Shown: positions 9,920-20,831, counted from the stretch's first letter. The stretch: DNA of 44,032 bases from Xenorhabdus khoisanae (GCF_001037465.1 NZ_LFCV01000033.1:1-44032), one strand, 5' to 3'. Notes: generated by a model from the letters alone, not told the origin. Numbers and translations are program-made.

Positions 9920-10582
9920 TTACATTAACTTCACATTTATTCCAGAAAACTGGGGAATATCCGCTAACCCTTCAATGACACGGGTCGCCTGCTTATACTG
10001 TTCTGTCAACGACAAAGCGTGAGGCCAGGCATAGATACATGGAATACCCGCCTGTTTTGCCGCTTCTATTCCCAAATCAGTATCTTCAATCACCAGAGTT
10101 TGCTGAACATCCATCGCTTTCAGTTTCAACATTGCCAGATAAGGATCAGGGAAAGGTTTGGTTCTTTCCACATCATCACCAGAGATCAGGGCCGGTGATT
10201 CATCCAGATCCAACAATCTTAAATTCGCCAAACATACATCACGCGGAGCAGTGGAAACAAATCCAAAATGAGTGCCATTTTGTTGCAAGGCCGCAATCAA
10301 GCTAGTAATCCCCGGACGCAGATAATGTTTAGACAATTTTTCTTGATAACGCGAAATAATCCTTTCAGTAATACCTTGCTGCATTGATGCCGGAAGGCCA
10401 ATCGCATCCAGTGTTTCCGCCAGGCTTAATCCAATCAATTGCTGCGGCTGAATATCCTTCACGTGCTCTGGTGCCTGTTCACCCAATACATCACCGACTA
10501 CATCACGCAATACATCAAAATGCAGTTGTTCACTATCGACAATAACGCCATCGATATCAAAAATGACATTCCATTTATTCAT
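9920..10582 (-). CDS. HAD-family phosphatase (beta-phosphoglucomutase-like subfamily)
   Basis: A 220-residue haloacid dehalogenase-fold protein. Motif I is FDIDGVIVDSE with the nucleophile Asp9 and Asp11; motif II is FVSTAP; motif III is around ERTKPFPDPYLAML; motif IV is VIEDTDLGIEAAKQAG. The helical cap between motifs I and II (residues 15-80) is of the subfamily IA type seen in beta-phosphoglucomutase and sugar-phosphate or 2-deoxyglucose-6-phosphate phosphatases. Substrate cannot be read from sequence. It follows the dehydrogenase gene by 26 bases, so aminotransferase, dehydrogenase and phosphatase probably form one operon. Confidence 0.85.
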   Translation of the reverse strand: MNKWNVIFDIDGVIVDSEQLHFDVLRDVVGDVLGEQAPEHVKDIQPQQLIGLSLAETLDAIGLPASMQQGITERIISRYQEKLSKHYLRPGITSLIAALQQNGTHFGFVSTAPRDVCLANLRLLDLDESPALISGDDVERTKPFPDPYLAMLKLKAMDVQQTLVIEDTDLGIEAAKQAGIPCIYAWPHALSLTEQYKQATRVIEGLADIPQFSGINVKLM

Positions 10583-10608
10583 CGGAAGCAGTGCCTCAAA
10601 ACAGTTAA

Positions 10609-11670
10609 TTATTTTAGATCAGATATCCTAATCAACACTTTGCAATTTGGGGTATTGAGAGGAACTTGGGCTTTCGCCGTAAGATCACAGCCGACAATGA
10701 GAAAAGCCTGTTGGTAATCTTTGAAAGCAAAGGTCTGACTAATCAAACGCCCTACAGGAATGACGCCATCACGGATCATGGCATAGGCACGCTCAAAGCT
10801 ATTGTTCAGGGAATCAATGGAGCCAATGACAGAAAGGCTTTTATCCGCAATTTTCATGATATCCAGACTGGCATGTTTATCCTTCAGGGCAACATTCAGC
10901 AGTTTTCCTCCGGGTGCCAGATGATCGAAAACATATTCGGTCAATTGCCCTGTTGTATCCACGCACAAATCAATCAACGTCGATTGATCACCATATTCTT
11001 GCATCAGTGCCGTATCAAAATCGGAGTATAACTGACATTCTGGCGGCAAATTATCTTTGGCGAATTGCATCCGGCTCTCATTTTTCTCAACCATAAATGC
11101 CTTCACGCCCCGCTCATACAGTGCCCAAATGTACAACATCCCCATTGGGCCAGCGCCTGCCACTACCGCACGAATATTCGTATGGGTGATCCCCAGTTTA
11201 TCCACGCCGGTTAATGTGCAACTTAGTGGCTCAGTCAACGAAGCCTCTTCCATACTGACGTGATCGTCCAACTTAATCAGCAAGTTTTCTTTTGCCAGAT
11301 ATTGACCGGCAAACGCGCCATCATAGGAAACACCGGCTTCTGTCCCAAACTTTCTCTCACAATGGTTGGGATTTCCTATCTGGCACATCCGGCAATGTCC
11401 ACAAAAGTAGGTCGGGTTAACGACAACACGATCTCCCACCTGAAACTGAGTCACACCGCTACCGATTTCAGCCACCACACCAGCGGTTTCATGACCCAAC
11501 GTCGTCCCCGATACGGCAACAGGATAAGAACCCGTAATGATCCCTACATCCGTACCACAAATGCCACACACGGCGATATCAACAACAACATCATCCGGTT
11601 CAATACAGGACAAGGGTTCAACTTGTTGAAGCCCGACGTTCCATGCCTGATGGTATTTAAGCGCTAACAT
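10609..11670 (-). CDS. Zinc-dependent alcohol (sorbitol/threonine-type) dehydrogenase
   Basis: A 353-residue medium-chain dehydrogenase. Catalytic zinc ligands fit Cys38 in VCGICGTD and His60-Glu61 in GHETAGVVAEIG. The structural zinc site is CGHCRMCQIGNPNHC (Cys90, 93, 96, 104). The Rossmann motif is AVVAGAGPMGMLYIWAL near residue 168. The pattern is that of sorbitol, threonine or galactitol-phosphate dehydrogenases that oxidise a polyol or amino-alcohol hydroxyl with NAD(P). The start ATG 11670 shares one base with the stop of the aminotransferase (TAATG), so translation is coupled and the two enzymes probably act in sequence: oxidation to a ketone or aldehyde, then transamination or the reverse. 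The substrate is unknown. Confidence 0.9.
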   Translation of the reverse strand: MLALKYHQAWNVGLQQVEPLSCIEPDDVVVDIAVCGICGTDVGIITGSYPVAVSGTTLGHETAGVVAEIGSGVTQFQVGDRVVVNPTYFCGHCRMCQIGNPNHCERKFGTEAGVSYDGAFAGQYLAKENLLIKLDDHVSMEEASLTEPLSCTLTGVDKLGITHTNIRAVVAGAGPMGMLYIWALYERGVKAFMVEKNESRMQFAKDNLPPECQLYSDFDTALMQEYGDQSTLIDLCVDTTGQLTEYVFDHLAPGGKLLNVALKDKHASLDIMKIADKSLSVIGSIDSLNNSFERAYAMIRDGVIPVGRLISQTFAFKDYQQAFLIVGCDLTAKAQVPLNTPNCKVLIRISDLK

Positions 11671-12920
11671 TATGCAATCTCCCTATATTCATGTGTGGCA
11701 GAGCTTAACTCTGAAAAAGTCAGGTCTATCTTATGCAGGATTTCATTCAAATGTTCTTGTGTACAAATCAACGGTGGACGCACTTTGATTGCCTTTCCTT
11801 TACCATAGCGGGAGCCACGCAGAATTAAGTGGTGGCGGCTGGCAGTTGCGATGGCCTGTGCAGCAAATTCCGGGTTTGGTGTATCAAAGCCATACATATA
11901 ACCTACCCCTCTGACGCCTGTGATTTCAGGATATTTATGCTGTAACTTCAACAAACCATCACGCAGATAGGCTTCATTTTGTTGTACATTTTCCAGGATT
12001 TTGTCATCTTCAATAATGTCGATGATTTCGTTGAGGGCAACTAAAGAGAGAGGGTTGGCACCAGAAGTGCTGGAATGTTCAAATGATTCCAACACATCCA
12101 GTGAATGACGCATCAGTACACCACCAGTCGGAATACCAATACCGCCAGCACCTTTGGCGAAAACGATAATATCCGGCTCCAATTCCTTGGCATAGCCTGC
12201 CGATGCAAAGAAAGTTCCTGTACGACCAAATCCGGTTTGTACTTCATCTGCAATAATGATGATGCCATATCGGTGGCAAATCTCCCTGATCTTGCGGTAG
12301 AACGCCACAGGGAAAACCGTGTTTCCGCCGTTCCCCTGAATCGGTTCAATAATCAGACATGCAATATTGTCGCTAGAGCCTAATTGAATGAATTGCTCTA
12401 AATCAACAAATTTATCTTCTTCCAACTGTGATTGTGATTCAGCCAGAACACTGGCAGGAGCAGGAATTTTTATCGAACCATCGATATTAATATGAAAGTC
12501 TTTAATTCTGAATGCGTTACCCGAAATATGAGCTGTTGCTAAAGATTGACCGTGGTGAGCAAGAAAGAACGAAATAATGCCTGAACGCCTTGTGGCTTTT
12601 TGTGCTATCCGAATGGCACATTCAACCGCACCAGAGCCGGAAACATCTCGCAACCAGATACGATCTATTCCCTCTGGGGTATATTTCTGTAATTTAGTCA
12701 AAATATACTGTGACATTTCACGTGTATAAGCCGAACTTAAATGCGTACATCTATCAATCTGCTGCTTGAGTTTTTCTGCAATCCTCTGATTTGTGTAGCC
12801 AAGCGGCAAATTAAACGTACCTGATGCCGCATCAATATATTTTTCACCATCAATGACCAAATAAGGGCCATGACCCACAAAACGAGAAAGCATCTCTTCA
12901 AGATCGTTTTTATTTTCCAT
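11670..12920 (-). CDS. Class III PLP-dependent aminotransferase
   Basis: A 416-residue fold-type I enzyme. IIADEVQTGFGRTG carries the PLP-ring aspartate (Asp225), the cofactor lysine is Lys256 in VFAKGAGGIG, and IEPIQGNGG (from residue 191) is the usual class III block. Other family marks are DAASGTFNLPLGY, SGSGAVECAIR, HSSTSGANPLS and GVRGVGYMYGF. Class III enzymes act on omega-amino groups, ornithine-like substrates, semialdehydes or amino alcohol phosphates; this one cannot be placed. ATG 12920 has GGTGGTGAG upstream. It is first in a probable operon with the dehydrogenase and HAD phosphatase. The 217-base AT-rich region behind it must hold the promoter, with a weak TATAAC-like -10 near 12943. 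Confidence 0.9.
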   Translation of the reverse strand: MENKNDLEEMLSRFVGHGPYLVIDGEKYIDAASGTFNLPLGYTNQRIAEKLKQQIDRCTHLSSAYTREMSQYILTKLQKYTPEGIDRIWLRDVSGSGAVECAIRIAQKATRRSGIISFFLAHHGQSLATAHISGNAFRIKDFHINIDGSIKIPAPASVLAESQSQLEEDKFVDLEQFIQLGSSDNIACLIIEPIQGNGGNTVFPVAFYRKIREICHRYGIIIIADEVQTGFGRTGTFFASAGYAKELEPDIIVFAKGAGGIGIPTGGVLMRHSLDVLESFEHSSTSGANPLSLVALNEIIDIIEDDKILENVQQNEAYLRDGLLKLQHKYPEITGVRGVGYMYGFDTPNPEFAAQAIATASRHHLILRGSRYGKGKAIKVRPPLICTQEHLNEILHKIDLTFSELSSATHEYREIA

Positions 12921-13137
12921 AATGACTCACCACCAATTAGTTATATTAAACAATAAGAAAACACCTACTGTGATGAGAACAGCTTAAGCACATTTAAATT
13001 TTATTTCGATCACGAAAACGTCATAAAAAATATTATGTAATTTTAAAAATTATTTAATATTTGAAATATCATATATTTTTCCATTAATATTTTTTTATTA
13101 TATTAAACCAAAAGCAAATCACTTCTGGAAATAGCCA

Positions 13138-15852
13138 TTAAACCCCCAACCCCATCATTTGCATCAAATTCTGAGCCTGATGAATAGCTTCCTGCCGATG
13201 AGTAATGCCCATTTTCTGATATAAATTACGTATATGGGTTTTAATAGTTGTCGTAGCGACATCCAATTCGGCAGCTATCTGGTCGTTGCTGTAGCCAGAA
13301 TAAATCAGCCCCAATACCTGCCATTCACGCTGGGTAAGCGGGCTATTACGAATCAGTTCTGGCACATCAGGATGATGAATCAATTGTTCGACAAACGCTT
13401 CATCAAAGTGGGCAAATTTATGTCGGTGCTGGCGGTTGATTTCCCGCAGGATACGCTGTGCCCGATGTTGTTCCATTTCCGGCAAAATATTAAGCTGGAT
13501 CAGCTGGCGTAATTGCAAAGCCATCAGTTCCCCTTCAATGACAAAGTGGCTGATGAATCCCGTGCGATTAGCCAAACGCAAAGCTTCCATCAAAACATCC
13601 TGAGCCTCAGCTTTTCGTCCAAGCTGCCAGTAAAGCAGATTGCACAGCAGAAGATTTCTGTTCAGGTCGCTGACCAGCGCCAACTCTCTCGCGTATTTAT
13701 TCAGTGTCTTTAAGATAGATTCGGCTTCCGCATACTGCCCCAGCTGGATTTGTGCGCGGGCAATATTGCGCCATTGATTTTGATTGAAGTGATTACAGAA
13801 ACTTTCAGGCCGTTCTGCCTGCACCAGCCATTGAGTCATCGAATTGCTGTCTTCCACACTCTGCCAGATAATAACGCGCAGTTTGTCAGTGTTCGTCCGC
13901 CAATCACGGTGATACTGACCATTACTCAGCAAATTCTCACAACGGGATAGATAACGGCGGGCATTATCAATATCTCCACGAATCAAAGAACATTTCGCCA
14001 ATTGAGTCAGACATTGTAATTGCTGCTGTGGCTGGAAATTAGACAACACGTCCAATCCTTGGCGGGCCGCTTCTTCCGATTCATCAATGCGTGCCCAACA
14101 CCACAAAAGCTGTGAGCGAATTCTCAGTAGAAACTCATGCATCGGCAATTGTTCCAAATGCTGCTCACGAATTAAATCAAAAGCATGGGTTTGGATATCA
14201 TAAGCAGCCTGTAAATAACCCTGAGCCAGTAAAATCTCACTTTGTTGCAGCAACGCCCATAAAGCATAGTGGTAAACATGGCAAAGGCGGGCAAGTTGCT
14301 CCGTCTGCTTCATCAGAGCCAGCGCACTAACCAGTTGCCCATTGCAATGTAATACTTCACCTTTCACCGACATAGCCACAATACGACCATATTGATTATC
14401 CGGCAGCAGGGTCGCCAGCGCCTTTTCAGCCAAGGCATCCGCATCGGCTGGCCGCCCATCGTTAATTGCCACTTGAGCGCGCAAAGCATCAAACTCCGCC
14501 AGCAACTCTGGTTCAATAACTATTTGTTTCTGCTTAAGCGATTGCTCCGTCTGATTCAATAAGGCATTCACCTCATAGTGGCGGTGCTGACTTTGTGCCA
14601 GCCACGCTTGCAACAGTACCAAACGCGGGCTTTCCAATAATTGTTCATATGGCAGTGCATTCATGCACTCTTCCAGCAAAGACAGTTTGCTGTGGTTAAA
14701 CAGATCCCAGGCATGTTGCAGTAAAATATCCCGCAACAACACGCTATCCCCAGCGGCAAGGGCATGGTGAATAGCTTCTCCCGGATATCCCTGCATCAAC
14801 CATCCTTTCACTGCCGCTCTGTGTAATTCAGGCAATTTCGCCGCCATTTCCCATTGGCAGCGCTGGCGCAAAAATGATGCAAACAAAGGATGAAAACAGA
14901 ACCATTCGCCGGAATCATCCATTCGCTGAATAAACAGCCCCTGACGCTCAATATCTTCAAGGCGCTGCTGGCCGTTTTCTTCTCCCGTCAGACAAACAAT
15001 CAAACCATCATTCATGGAACGCAAGATAGAACTACGCAGCAAAAAATCCCGCGTCGCTTGATCTACACGATTTAACACCTCATCCACAAGATAATCCGCA
15101 AGATGGCTGGCATTAATCCCCGAAAGGCGCTTCGCTGACATTTCAGCCGTGTTGCCCGATTGACGGGCAGAAAGCGCAATAAGCTGCAAGGCCGTCGCCC
15201 ATCCTGCAACGTCATTGCACAACTGTTTGCAATTATCGGCATCCAGTGGATTCGCCAGCCGTTTGGCAAAAAATTGCTGAGTTTCCTGATAATCGAAAGC
15301 TAATTGCTGACTATCAATCTCCAATAGCTGTTCACGCACACGTAAATTTGCCACGCCCAATGAAGGCAAATGGCGCGATAGAATTATCAGCGTTAAATGC
15401 TCTGGCTGGTGGCGGAGAAAAAAGCGCATCGCTTCGTGAATAAGGTCATTTTCGATAAGATGGTAATCATCAATCACCAGAAAAATTGGCTGCTGCCATT
15501 CACTGAGTTCAATAAAAAGTTGAGCAAACAGTGCGGATAAATTGGCATACTGATGCTTCTGAGCCAGCACCTCACTTTTCGCACAGTGACTTTGCGTTGC
15601 CTGCTGAATTGCAGCTATCAAGTAGCTGGCAAAACGCTCTGGCTGATTGTCGCTGTCATCGAGAGAATACCAGCCCAGATTATCCCGTCCGGCAGCCCAT
15701 TGTGACATAAGGGTGGTTTTACCATACCCTGCCGGACTGGTTATCAACACCAAGCGATAATCTTGTGCCTCTTTGAGCTTTTCTAACAGACGCTCCCGCA
15801 TAACCATATTATTCAGGCGAAGTGGACGACTGAGTTTCGATGGGATAAGCAT
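13138..15852 (-). CDS. malT: Transcriptional activator of the maltose regulon MalT
   Basis: A 904-residue STAND-type regulator (E. coli MalT has 901). Walker [10 protein letters not shown] is near residues 38-46 and a Walker B-like LVIDDYH near 127. A long central tetratricopeptide-type region binds maltotriose. The C-terminal LuxR-type helix-turn-helix ([17 protein letters not shown], then [18 protein letters not shown]) covers roughly residues 832-895. ATP and maltotriose let MalT oligomerise and activate mal promoters. I start at ATG 15852 ([10 protein letters not shown]), which matches E. coli and has GGGGGAG 8 bases upstream; the open frame to 15876 is not conserved. It is divergent from malPQ. 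Confidence 0.98.
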   Translation of the reverse strand: MLIPSKLSRPLRLNNMVMRERLLEKLKEAQDYRLVLITSPAGYGKTTLMSQWAAGRDNLGWYSLDDSDNQPERFASYLIAAIQQATQSHCAKSEVLAQKHQYANLSALFAQLFIELSEWQQPIFLVIDDYHLIENDLIHEAMRFFLRHQPEHLTLIILSRHLPSLGVANLRVREQLLEIDSQQLAFDYQETQQFFAKRLANPLDADNCKQLCNDVAGWATALQLIALSARQSGNTAEMSAKRLSGINASHLADYLVDEVLNRVDQATRDFLLRSSILRSMNDGLIVCLTGEENGQQRLEDIERQGLFIQRMDDSGEWFCFHPLFASFLRQRCQWEMAAKLPELHRAAVKGWLMQGYPGEAIHHALAAGDSVLLRDILLQHAWDLFNHSKLSLLEECMNALPYEQLLESPRLVLLQAWLAQSQHRHYEVNALLNQTEQSLKQKQIVIEPELLAEFDALRAQVAINDGRPADADALAEKALATLLPDNQYGRIVAMSVKGEVLHCNGQLVSALALMKQTEQLARLCHVYHYALWALLQQSEILLAQGYLQAAYDIQTHAFDLIREQHLEQLPMHEFLLRIRSQLLWCWARIDESEEAARQGLDVLSNFQPQQQLQCLTQLAKCSLIRGDIDNARRYLSRCENLLSNGQYHRDWRTNTDKLRVIIWQSVEDSNSMTQWLVQAERPESFCNHFNQNQWRNIARAQIQLGQYAEAESILKTLNKYARELALVSDLNRNLLLCNLLYWQLGRKAEAQDVLMEALRLANRTGFISHFVIEGELMALQLRQLIQLNILPEMEQHRAQRILREINRQHRHKFAHFDEAFVEQLIHHPDVPELIRNSPLTQREWQVLGLIYSGYSNDQIAAELDVATTTIKTHIRNLYQKMGITHRQEAIHQAQNLMQMMGLGV

Positions 15853-15999
15853 TAATTTTCTCCCCCACACAGGCAATGAATAAAACTGATACCAGAATTC
15901 CGTTTGATGCGATTGGCTGACTTACGCCCTTAACATACATCAATGCCAACCAAATTTAGAGAAACGCCCATCTTTTGCAAACAAGTTGTTTGATTTCAT

Positions 16000-16015
16000 T
16001 GTGTTAAATTGCACC
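16000..16015. promoter_or_regulatory. Candidate CRP site between malT and malP
   Basis: TGTGT-N6-GCACC matches 7 of the 10 core positions of the CRP consensus. E. coli malT transcription is CRP-dependent, and this site lies about 150 bases upstream of malT ATG, which fits that role. The match is imperfect. Confidence 0.35.
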
Positions 16016-16096
16016 TTGTCACATTCTTTCACTACAATCTTTCTATTTCTCTATGAAATTGCGAAAAGATTCGAAAGAAATGGCTACGCCCTTGCA

Positions 16097-16128
16097 CTCC
16101 TCCCCGCGAATATTTTCACGGGATGATG
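16097..16128. promoter_or_regulatory. MalT boxes of the malPQ promoter
   Basis: Two opposed MalT-type boxes: CTCCTCCCC at 16097-16105 (GGGGAGGAG on the minus strand) and GGGATGATG at 16120-16128 on the plus strand. A possible -10 CATATT at 16152-16157 places the proximal box near -40, where MalT sits at E. coli malPp. The rest of the 356-base malT-malP gap holds the candidate CRP site and no gene. Confidence 0.65.
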
Positions 16129-16208
16129 TTTCCCATGCCATGAGCATTCAGCATATTCCGCTAAATAATCTCTACATTTTCCTTATTCAGTGACAGGATG
16201 ACGACGCC

Positions 16209-18653
16209 ATGCAACAATTCGAATCAGGTGAAAAAACCAAGCTAAATAAAGCCACATTCCAAGCGGCTCTCACACGCCAATGGCAACGCTTTGGTCTTAC
16301 CTCCTCACAAGAGATGACCCCACATCAGTGGTGGCTCGCCGTGAGTGCCGCACTTTCTGAATTACTTCCTCTTTCTTCCCAGAAAAATCATAGTAATCCC
16401 TCTCATGACAATCCATCCCAAAGTAAGCAACGTCATGTGAACTATATTTCGATGGAGTTCCTGATAGGCCGTCTGACGGCTAATAACTTATTGAATCTGG
16501 GGTGGTATGACGATGTGCAGGCTTATCTGGCAGAAGAAGGCATCGTTTTAACTGATTTGCTGGAAGAAGAAACCGATCCTGCATTGGGTAACGGCGGACT
16601 GGGGCGGTTGGCAGCTTGTTTTCTTGATTCCATGGCAACAATCAATCAACCCGCCACAGGATATGGCCTGAATTACCAATACGGCCTGTTCCGCCAATCC
16701 TTTGAACACGGGCAACAGATCGAAGCACCCGATAATTGGGAACGAGAGTCTTACCCGTGGTTCCACCATAACGCCCAGCTAAAAGTTAATGTTAGTTTTG
16801 GTGGCGAAATCGTGACAACTGCCGATGGTCATGAAACGTGGAGCCCTGAATTTACCCTGATTGGCGAAGCGTGGGATTTACCGGTAATTGGGTATGGCAA
16901 TGGCATGACTCAACCACTGCGCTTATGGCAGGCAACATATGATAGCCCCTTTGATCTATCACTTTTCAATGATGGGCAATTTCTGCTTGCTGAACAGCAA
17001 GGCATTGAAGCCGCCAGCTTAACCAAGGTGCTCTATCCGAACGATAATCATCAGGCCGGCAAGCGCCTGCGCCTGATGCAACAATACTTCCAATGTGCCT
17101 GTGCCGTGGCAGACATCCTGCGCCGTCACCAACAAGCAGGGCGTAAAATAGAAGAACTGGCACGCTACGAAGTTATCCAGCTTAACGATACTCATCCAAC
17201 TATCGCTATTCCTGAAATGATGCGTCTTCTGCTGGATGAATACCAGTTAGATTGGGAAATGGCATGGAAAATTACGGGGCAAACTTTCGCCTATACTAAC
17301 CATACACTTCTGCCAGAAGGCCTGGAACGTTGGGATGAAAAACTGGTTATTGAACTCCTGCCACGTCACCATCGCATCATTCAAGAAATCAACCGACGCT
17401 TTAAAGAAACCGTGGAGCAAACCTGGCCTGGTAACCAACAAGTCTGGGAAAAACTGGCGGTCATCCATGACAATCAGGTAAGAATGGCTAATCTCTGCGT
17501 TGTCGCCTGTTTTGCCGTCAATGGCGTTGCAGCACTGCATTCATCTTTGATCGTGTCTGATTTATTCCCTGAATATTATCAATTGTGGCCAACAAAATTC
17601 CACAACGTCACCAATGGGGTAACTCCTCGTCGTTGGTTAAAACAGTGCAACCCAGCGCTTTCTGCATTAATCAGCCAGACATTAAACCAAGAATGGGTTA
17701 ATGATCTTGATACACTTAAACAACTCGAACCTTATGCTGATGACGCCACATTTTGCGCAGCTTACCGCACCATCAAACAGGAAAATAAAATTCGCTTGTC
17801 CAACTATGTGAATAAGGTCATGGGACTCAAACTTGATCCTCATGCCATTTTCGATGTGCAGATAAAACGCCTGCATGAATACAAGCGTCAGCATTTGAAC
17901 CTGCTCCATATCTTGTCACTTTATCGACAAATTCAGGAAAATCCGGCTTTGGATATCCATCCCCGTGTTTTCTTGTTCGGTGCCAAAGCCGCTCCCGGTT
18001 ACTATCTGGCGAAAAATATCATTTCAGCCATTAATCATGCGGCAGAAAAGATCAATCATGATCCGATCGTCCGCGATCGCATCAAGATTGCTTTCATCCC
18101 TGACTACAACGTTTCCGTAGCGGAGCTGATGATCCCCGCTGCTGATGTATCAGAGCAAATCTCCACTGCGGGCAAAGAAGCCTCTGGAACAGGCAACATG
18201 AAACTGGCCTTAAACGGCGCGCTCACCATCGGAACACTGGATGGTGCCAATGTCGAAATCGCCGAACAGGTCGGAGACGACAATATCTTTATCTTCGGTA
18301 AAACTGTGGAAGAGGCAAAAGCCCTGCTGAATAGTGGCTACAATCCACACGATATTCTTCAACAAGATCATCATCTGAAAGGCATATTGGATTCCCTTGC
18401 TAATGGCGAATTCAGCCACGGAGATACGCACGCATTTGATCTCATGTTACATAGCCTGATTGATGCTGGTGACCCTTATTTAGCGCTGGCTGATTTTGCC
18501 TCCTATTGCCATGCCCATAAGCAAATTGATTCCCTGTATCGTGACTCTCAACGTTGGACACGCAGTGCTGTGCTCAACACTGCTCGAATGAGTAAATTTA
18601 GTTCTGACCGCACTATTCGGGATTACCAACAGCGCATCTGGCAAACCAAATAG
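16209..18653 (+). CDS. malP: Maltodextrin phosphorylase MalP
   Basis: Phosphorolyses maltodextrins to glucose 1-phosphate in the cytoplasm. The 814 residues (E. coli 797) show the GT35 blocks: [88 protein letters not shown] and the PLP site [14 protein letters not shown] with the cofactor lysine at residue 665. The length excess is partly a polar insert near residues 58-76 ([14 protein letters not shown]). GACAGGATG precedes ATG 16209, which is a weak but usable ribosome site. malQ follows after 9 bases, forming the malPQ operon activated by MalT. Confidence 0.98.
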   Translation: MQQFESGEKTKLNKATFQAALTRQWQRFGLTSSQEMTPHQWWLAVSAALSELLPLSSQKNHSNPSHDNPSQSKQRHVNYISMEFLIGRLTANNLLNLGWYDDVQAYLAEEGIVLTDLLEEETDPALGNGGLGRLAACFLDSMATINQPATGYGLNYQYGLFRQSFEHGQQIEAPDNWERESYPWFHHNAQLKVNVSFGGEIVTTADGHETWSPEFTLIGEAWDLPVIGYGNGMTQPLRLWQATYDSPFDLSLFNDGQFLLAEQQGIEAASLTKVLYPNDNHQAGKRLRLMQQYFQCACAVADILRRHQQAGRKIEELARYEVIQLNDTHPTIAIPEMMRLLLDEYQLDWEMAWKITGQTFAYTNHTLLPEGLERWDEKLVIELLPRHHRIIQEINRRFKETVEQTWPGNQQVWEKLAVIHDNQVRMANLCVVACFAVNGVAALHSSLIVSDLFPEYYQLWPTKFHNVTNGVTPRRWLKQCNPALSALISQTLNQEWVNDLDTLKQLEPYADDATFCAAYRTIKQENKIRLSNYVNKVMGLKLDPHAIFDVQIKRLHEYKRQHLNLLHILSLYRQIQENPALDIHPRVFLFGAKAAPGYYLAKNIISAINHAAEKINHDPIVRDRIKIAFIPDYNVSVAELMIPAADVSEQISTAGKEASGTGNMKLALNGALTIGTLDGANVEIAEQVGDDNIFIFGKTVEEAKALLNSGYNPHDILQQDHHLKGILDSLANGEFSHGDTHAFDLMLHSLIDAGDPYLALADFASYCHAHKQIDSLYRDSQRWTRSAVLNTARMSKFSSDRTIRDYQQRIWQTK

Positions 18654-18662
18654 GGATTGAGC

Positions 18663-20831
18663 ATGGAAAACAAATGGCTAGATGATTTAGCAACTGAAGC
18701 CGGCATTACCAGCGAATATATTAATGCCTATGGAAAACCACAGGCGATCCCGGCTGAAACCCGGCATCGGATATTAGAAGCCATGAGTAAAAATAAACCG
18801 GTCGATAGGCCGGTTTCTTACTTACAAGATTCTTCTTCGCCTAAGGTTAAAGTGATTATTCAAGGTCAGGAGATAACTCTGCCGCTAAAAGAGCTAAACA
18901 GTTACCAATGGCAGATAACCACTGAACAAGGGGAAGTATTTCATGGTCACTGTCAGCATCAACTCACTTTGCCAAGCGACCTCCCTTTGGGATATCACAC
19001 TCTGACACTGATACCAAAAGTGGAACAAGAAGTCAGTTCTCAACAACAAACTATGCAACTTATTGTTGCTCCTGAACGTTGTTATGAACCAAAGGCGCTG
19101 ATGCATGGAGAAAAACTTTGGGGCGCTTGCGTTCAGCTTTATACCCTTCGCTCAGAAAATAACTGGGGAATCGGTGATTTTGGCGATCTGAAATACATGT
19201 TGCAAGAACTGGCATTGCGTGGAGGTGCTTTTGTCGGCCTGAATCCCCTTCATGCCATCTATCCTGCCATGCCTGAAAATGCCAGCCCTTACAGCCCATC
19301 CTCCCGTCACTGGCTTAATATCATCTATATTGCTGTGCATCAGGTGGAAGATTTTAAGGATAGTGCCAAAGCACAAGCATGGTGGCACGCACCGGAAACA
19401 CAGCTCAAACTCCAGCAAACCCAACAGGCAGAGTGGGTTGATTATACGGCTGTCATGGCACTAAAAATGGCCGCCCTACGTCTCGCTTATCCACAATTTA
19501 AAAGCCGAACCGGCGATGATCCCCAGAAAATTGCTTTCCAACAGTTTGTAACCAAAGGCGGCAAAAATCTTTACTCTCAAGCAGTTTATGATGCGCTTCA
19601 CCATAAACTATATGGGGAAAATCAGACTTACTGGGGCTGGCCGGTATGGCCGGAAAAATATCGTGAATTCGACAGTGAGGCGGTGAAAGAATTTTGTCAT
19701 TCACACCCTCAAGAAATCGAATTTTTCCTTTGGTTACAATGGATAGCTGATATTCAACTTGCTGAGTGCTTCACAACCAGCCAATCGCATCACATGCCGA
19801 TTGGTATTTACCGTGATCTCGCTGTGGGGGTAGCACAAGGAGGCTCTGAAACATGGTGTAACCGCAACATTTATTGCACTCAGGCATCGGTAGGAGCACC
19901 ACCTGACATTCTGGGACCACTGGGGCAAAATTGGGGGCTTCCGCCAATGAATCCCCATGTATTAAAAGCCCAGTCCTATCAACCGTTCATTGAGTTACTA
20001 CGTAGCAATATGCGCCATTGCGGTGCCTTGCGTATCGATCATGTGATGTCTTTACTCAGACTCTGGTGGATCCCCCAAGGAGAAACTGCCGATAAAGGCG
20101 TTTATGTCCATTATCCGGTCGATGACCTTCTGGCGATACTGGCACTGGAAAGCCAGCGTAACCATTGTCTGGTGATTGGTGAAGATTTGGGTATTGTCCC
20201 GGAAGAGATTGTAGATAAGTTACGCGATCGGGGCGTTTATTCATATAAAGTGTTTTACTTTGAACGCAACGAACAAGGTGAATATCGCTCTCCTGATGAA
20301 TATCCTGTGCAAGCAATGGCAACCATTACCACTCATGATTTACCTACCTTACGTGGATTTTGGCAAAACGGAGATCTCACTTTAGGAGAAGGCATTGGTT
20401 TATACCCTGATAAAGCACTTCTTGCTGAGTTATATACTGAACGTAAACGTTGCAGGCAGGCATTATTGGCAAGTTTAAATCAACACGGCTATTTATCAGA
20501 ATTATCAGAAACATTGCCTATAACGGAACCTATAACGGATAAACAGCCATTATCACAGCAAACTGCATTACAGATGCAAACCGAACACCCCATGTCTGCT
20601 TCTATCAATTACGCTGTACATCACTATATCGCTCATAGCAATTGCGCCTTATTAGGATTACAACCTGAAGACTGGCTAGATATGGAAAACCCCGTCAATA
20701 TTCCCGGTACAACTGAGGAATATCCCAACTGGCGACGCAAGCTCAATGTCACATTGGAAGCTATGTTTACGGATGCGCATATCAGACAATTATTGCAAAC
20801 AGTAAGAGAAGCCAGAAAACAAGCCTCATAA
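18663..20831 (+). CDS. malQ: 4-alpha-glucanotransferase (amylomaltase) MalQ
   Basis: A GH77 enzyme that disproportionates maltose and maltodextrins, supplying longer chains to MalP and releasing glucose. Catalytic motifs are visible: ALRIDHVMSLLRLWW (nucleophile Asp), VIGEDLGIVPEE (acid/base Glu) and TTHDLPTLRGFW (third Asp). The start ATG 18663 (MENKWLDDLATEAGI) matches E. coli and has AGGGA upstream; a TTG two codons earlier is less likely. At 722 residues it is longer than E. coli MalQ (694). The excess lies in a loop near residues 610-645 that carries 9- and 12-bp tandem duplications. The C-terminal block NCALLGLQPEDWLDMENPVN is conserved. Confidence 0.98.
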   Translation: MENKWLDDLATEAGITSEYINAYGKPQAIPAETRHRILEAMSKNKPVDRPVSYLQDSSSPKVKVIIQGQEITLPLKELNSYQWQITTEQGEVFHGHCQHQLTLPSDLPLGYHTLTLIPKVEQEVSSQQQTMQLIVAPERCYEPKALMHGEKLWGACVQLYTLRSENNWGIGDFGDLKYMLQELALRGGAFVGLNPLHAIYPAMPENASPYSPSSRHWLNIIYIAVHQVEDFKDSAKAQAWWHAPETQLKLQQTQQAEWVDYTAVMALKMAALRLAYPQFKSRTGDDPQKIAFQQFVTKGGKNLYSQAVYDALHHKLYGENQTYWGWPVWPEKYREFDSEAVKEFCHSHPQEIEFFLWLQWIADIQLAECFTTSQSHHMPIGIYRDLAVGVAQGGSETWCNRNIYCTQASVGAPPDILGPLGQNWGLPPMNPHVLKAQSYQPFIELLRSNMRHCGALRIDHVMSLLRLWWIPQGETADKGVYVHYPVDDLLAILALESQRNHCLVIGEDLGIVPEEIVDKLRDRGVYSYKVFYFERNEQGEYRSPDEYPVQAMATITTHDLPTLRGFWQNGDLTLGEGIGLYPDKALLAELYTERKRCRQALLASLNQHGYLSELSETLPITEPITDKQPLSQQTALQMQTEHPMSASINYAVHHYIAHSNCALLGLQPEDWLDMENPVNIPGTTEEYPNWRRKLNVTLEAMFTDAHIRQLLQTVREARKQAS
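20493..20540 (+). repeat. 9-bp and 12-bp tandem duplications in malQ
   Basis: TTATCAGAA is perfectly duplicated at 20493-20501 and 20502-20510. CCTATAACGGAA at 20517-20528 is followed by CCTATAACGGAT at 20529-20540. Both are in frame or frame-neutral and expand a surface loop (LSELSE...PITEPITD) absent from E. coli MalQ. Confidence 0.8.

Noticed and set aside
15853-15876. Eight-codon upstream extension of malT
   Set aside because: The ribosome site GGGGGAG fits ATG 15852, and [10 protein letters not shown] is the conserved MalT start.
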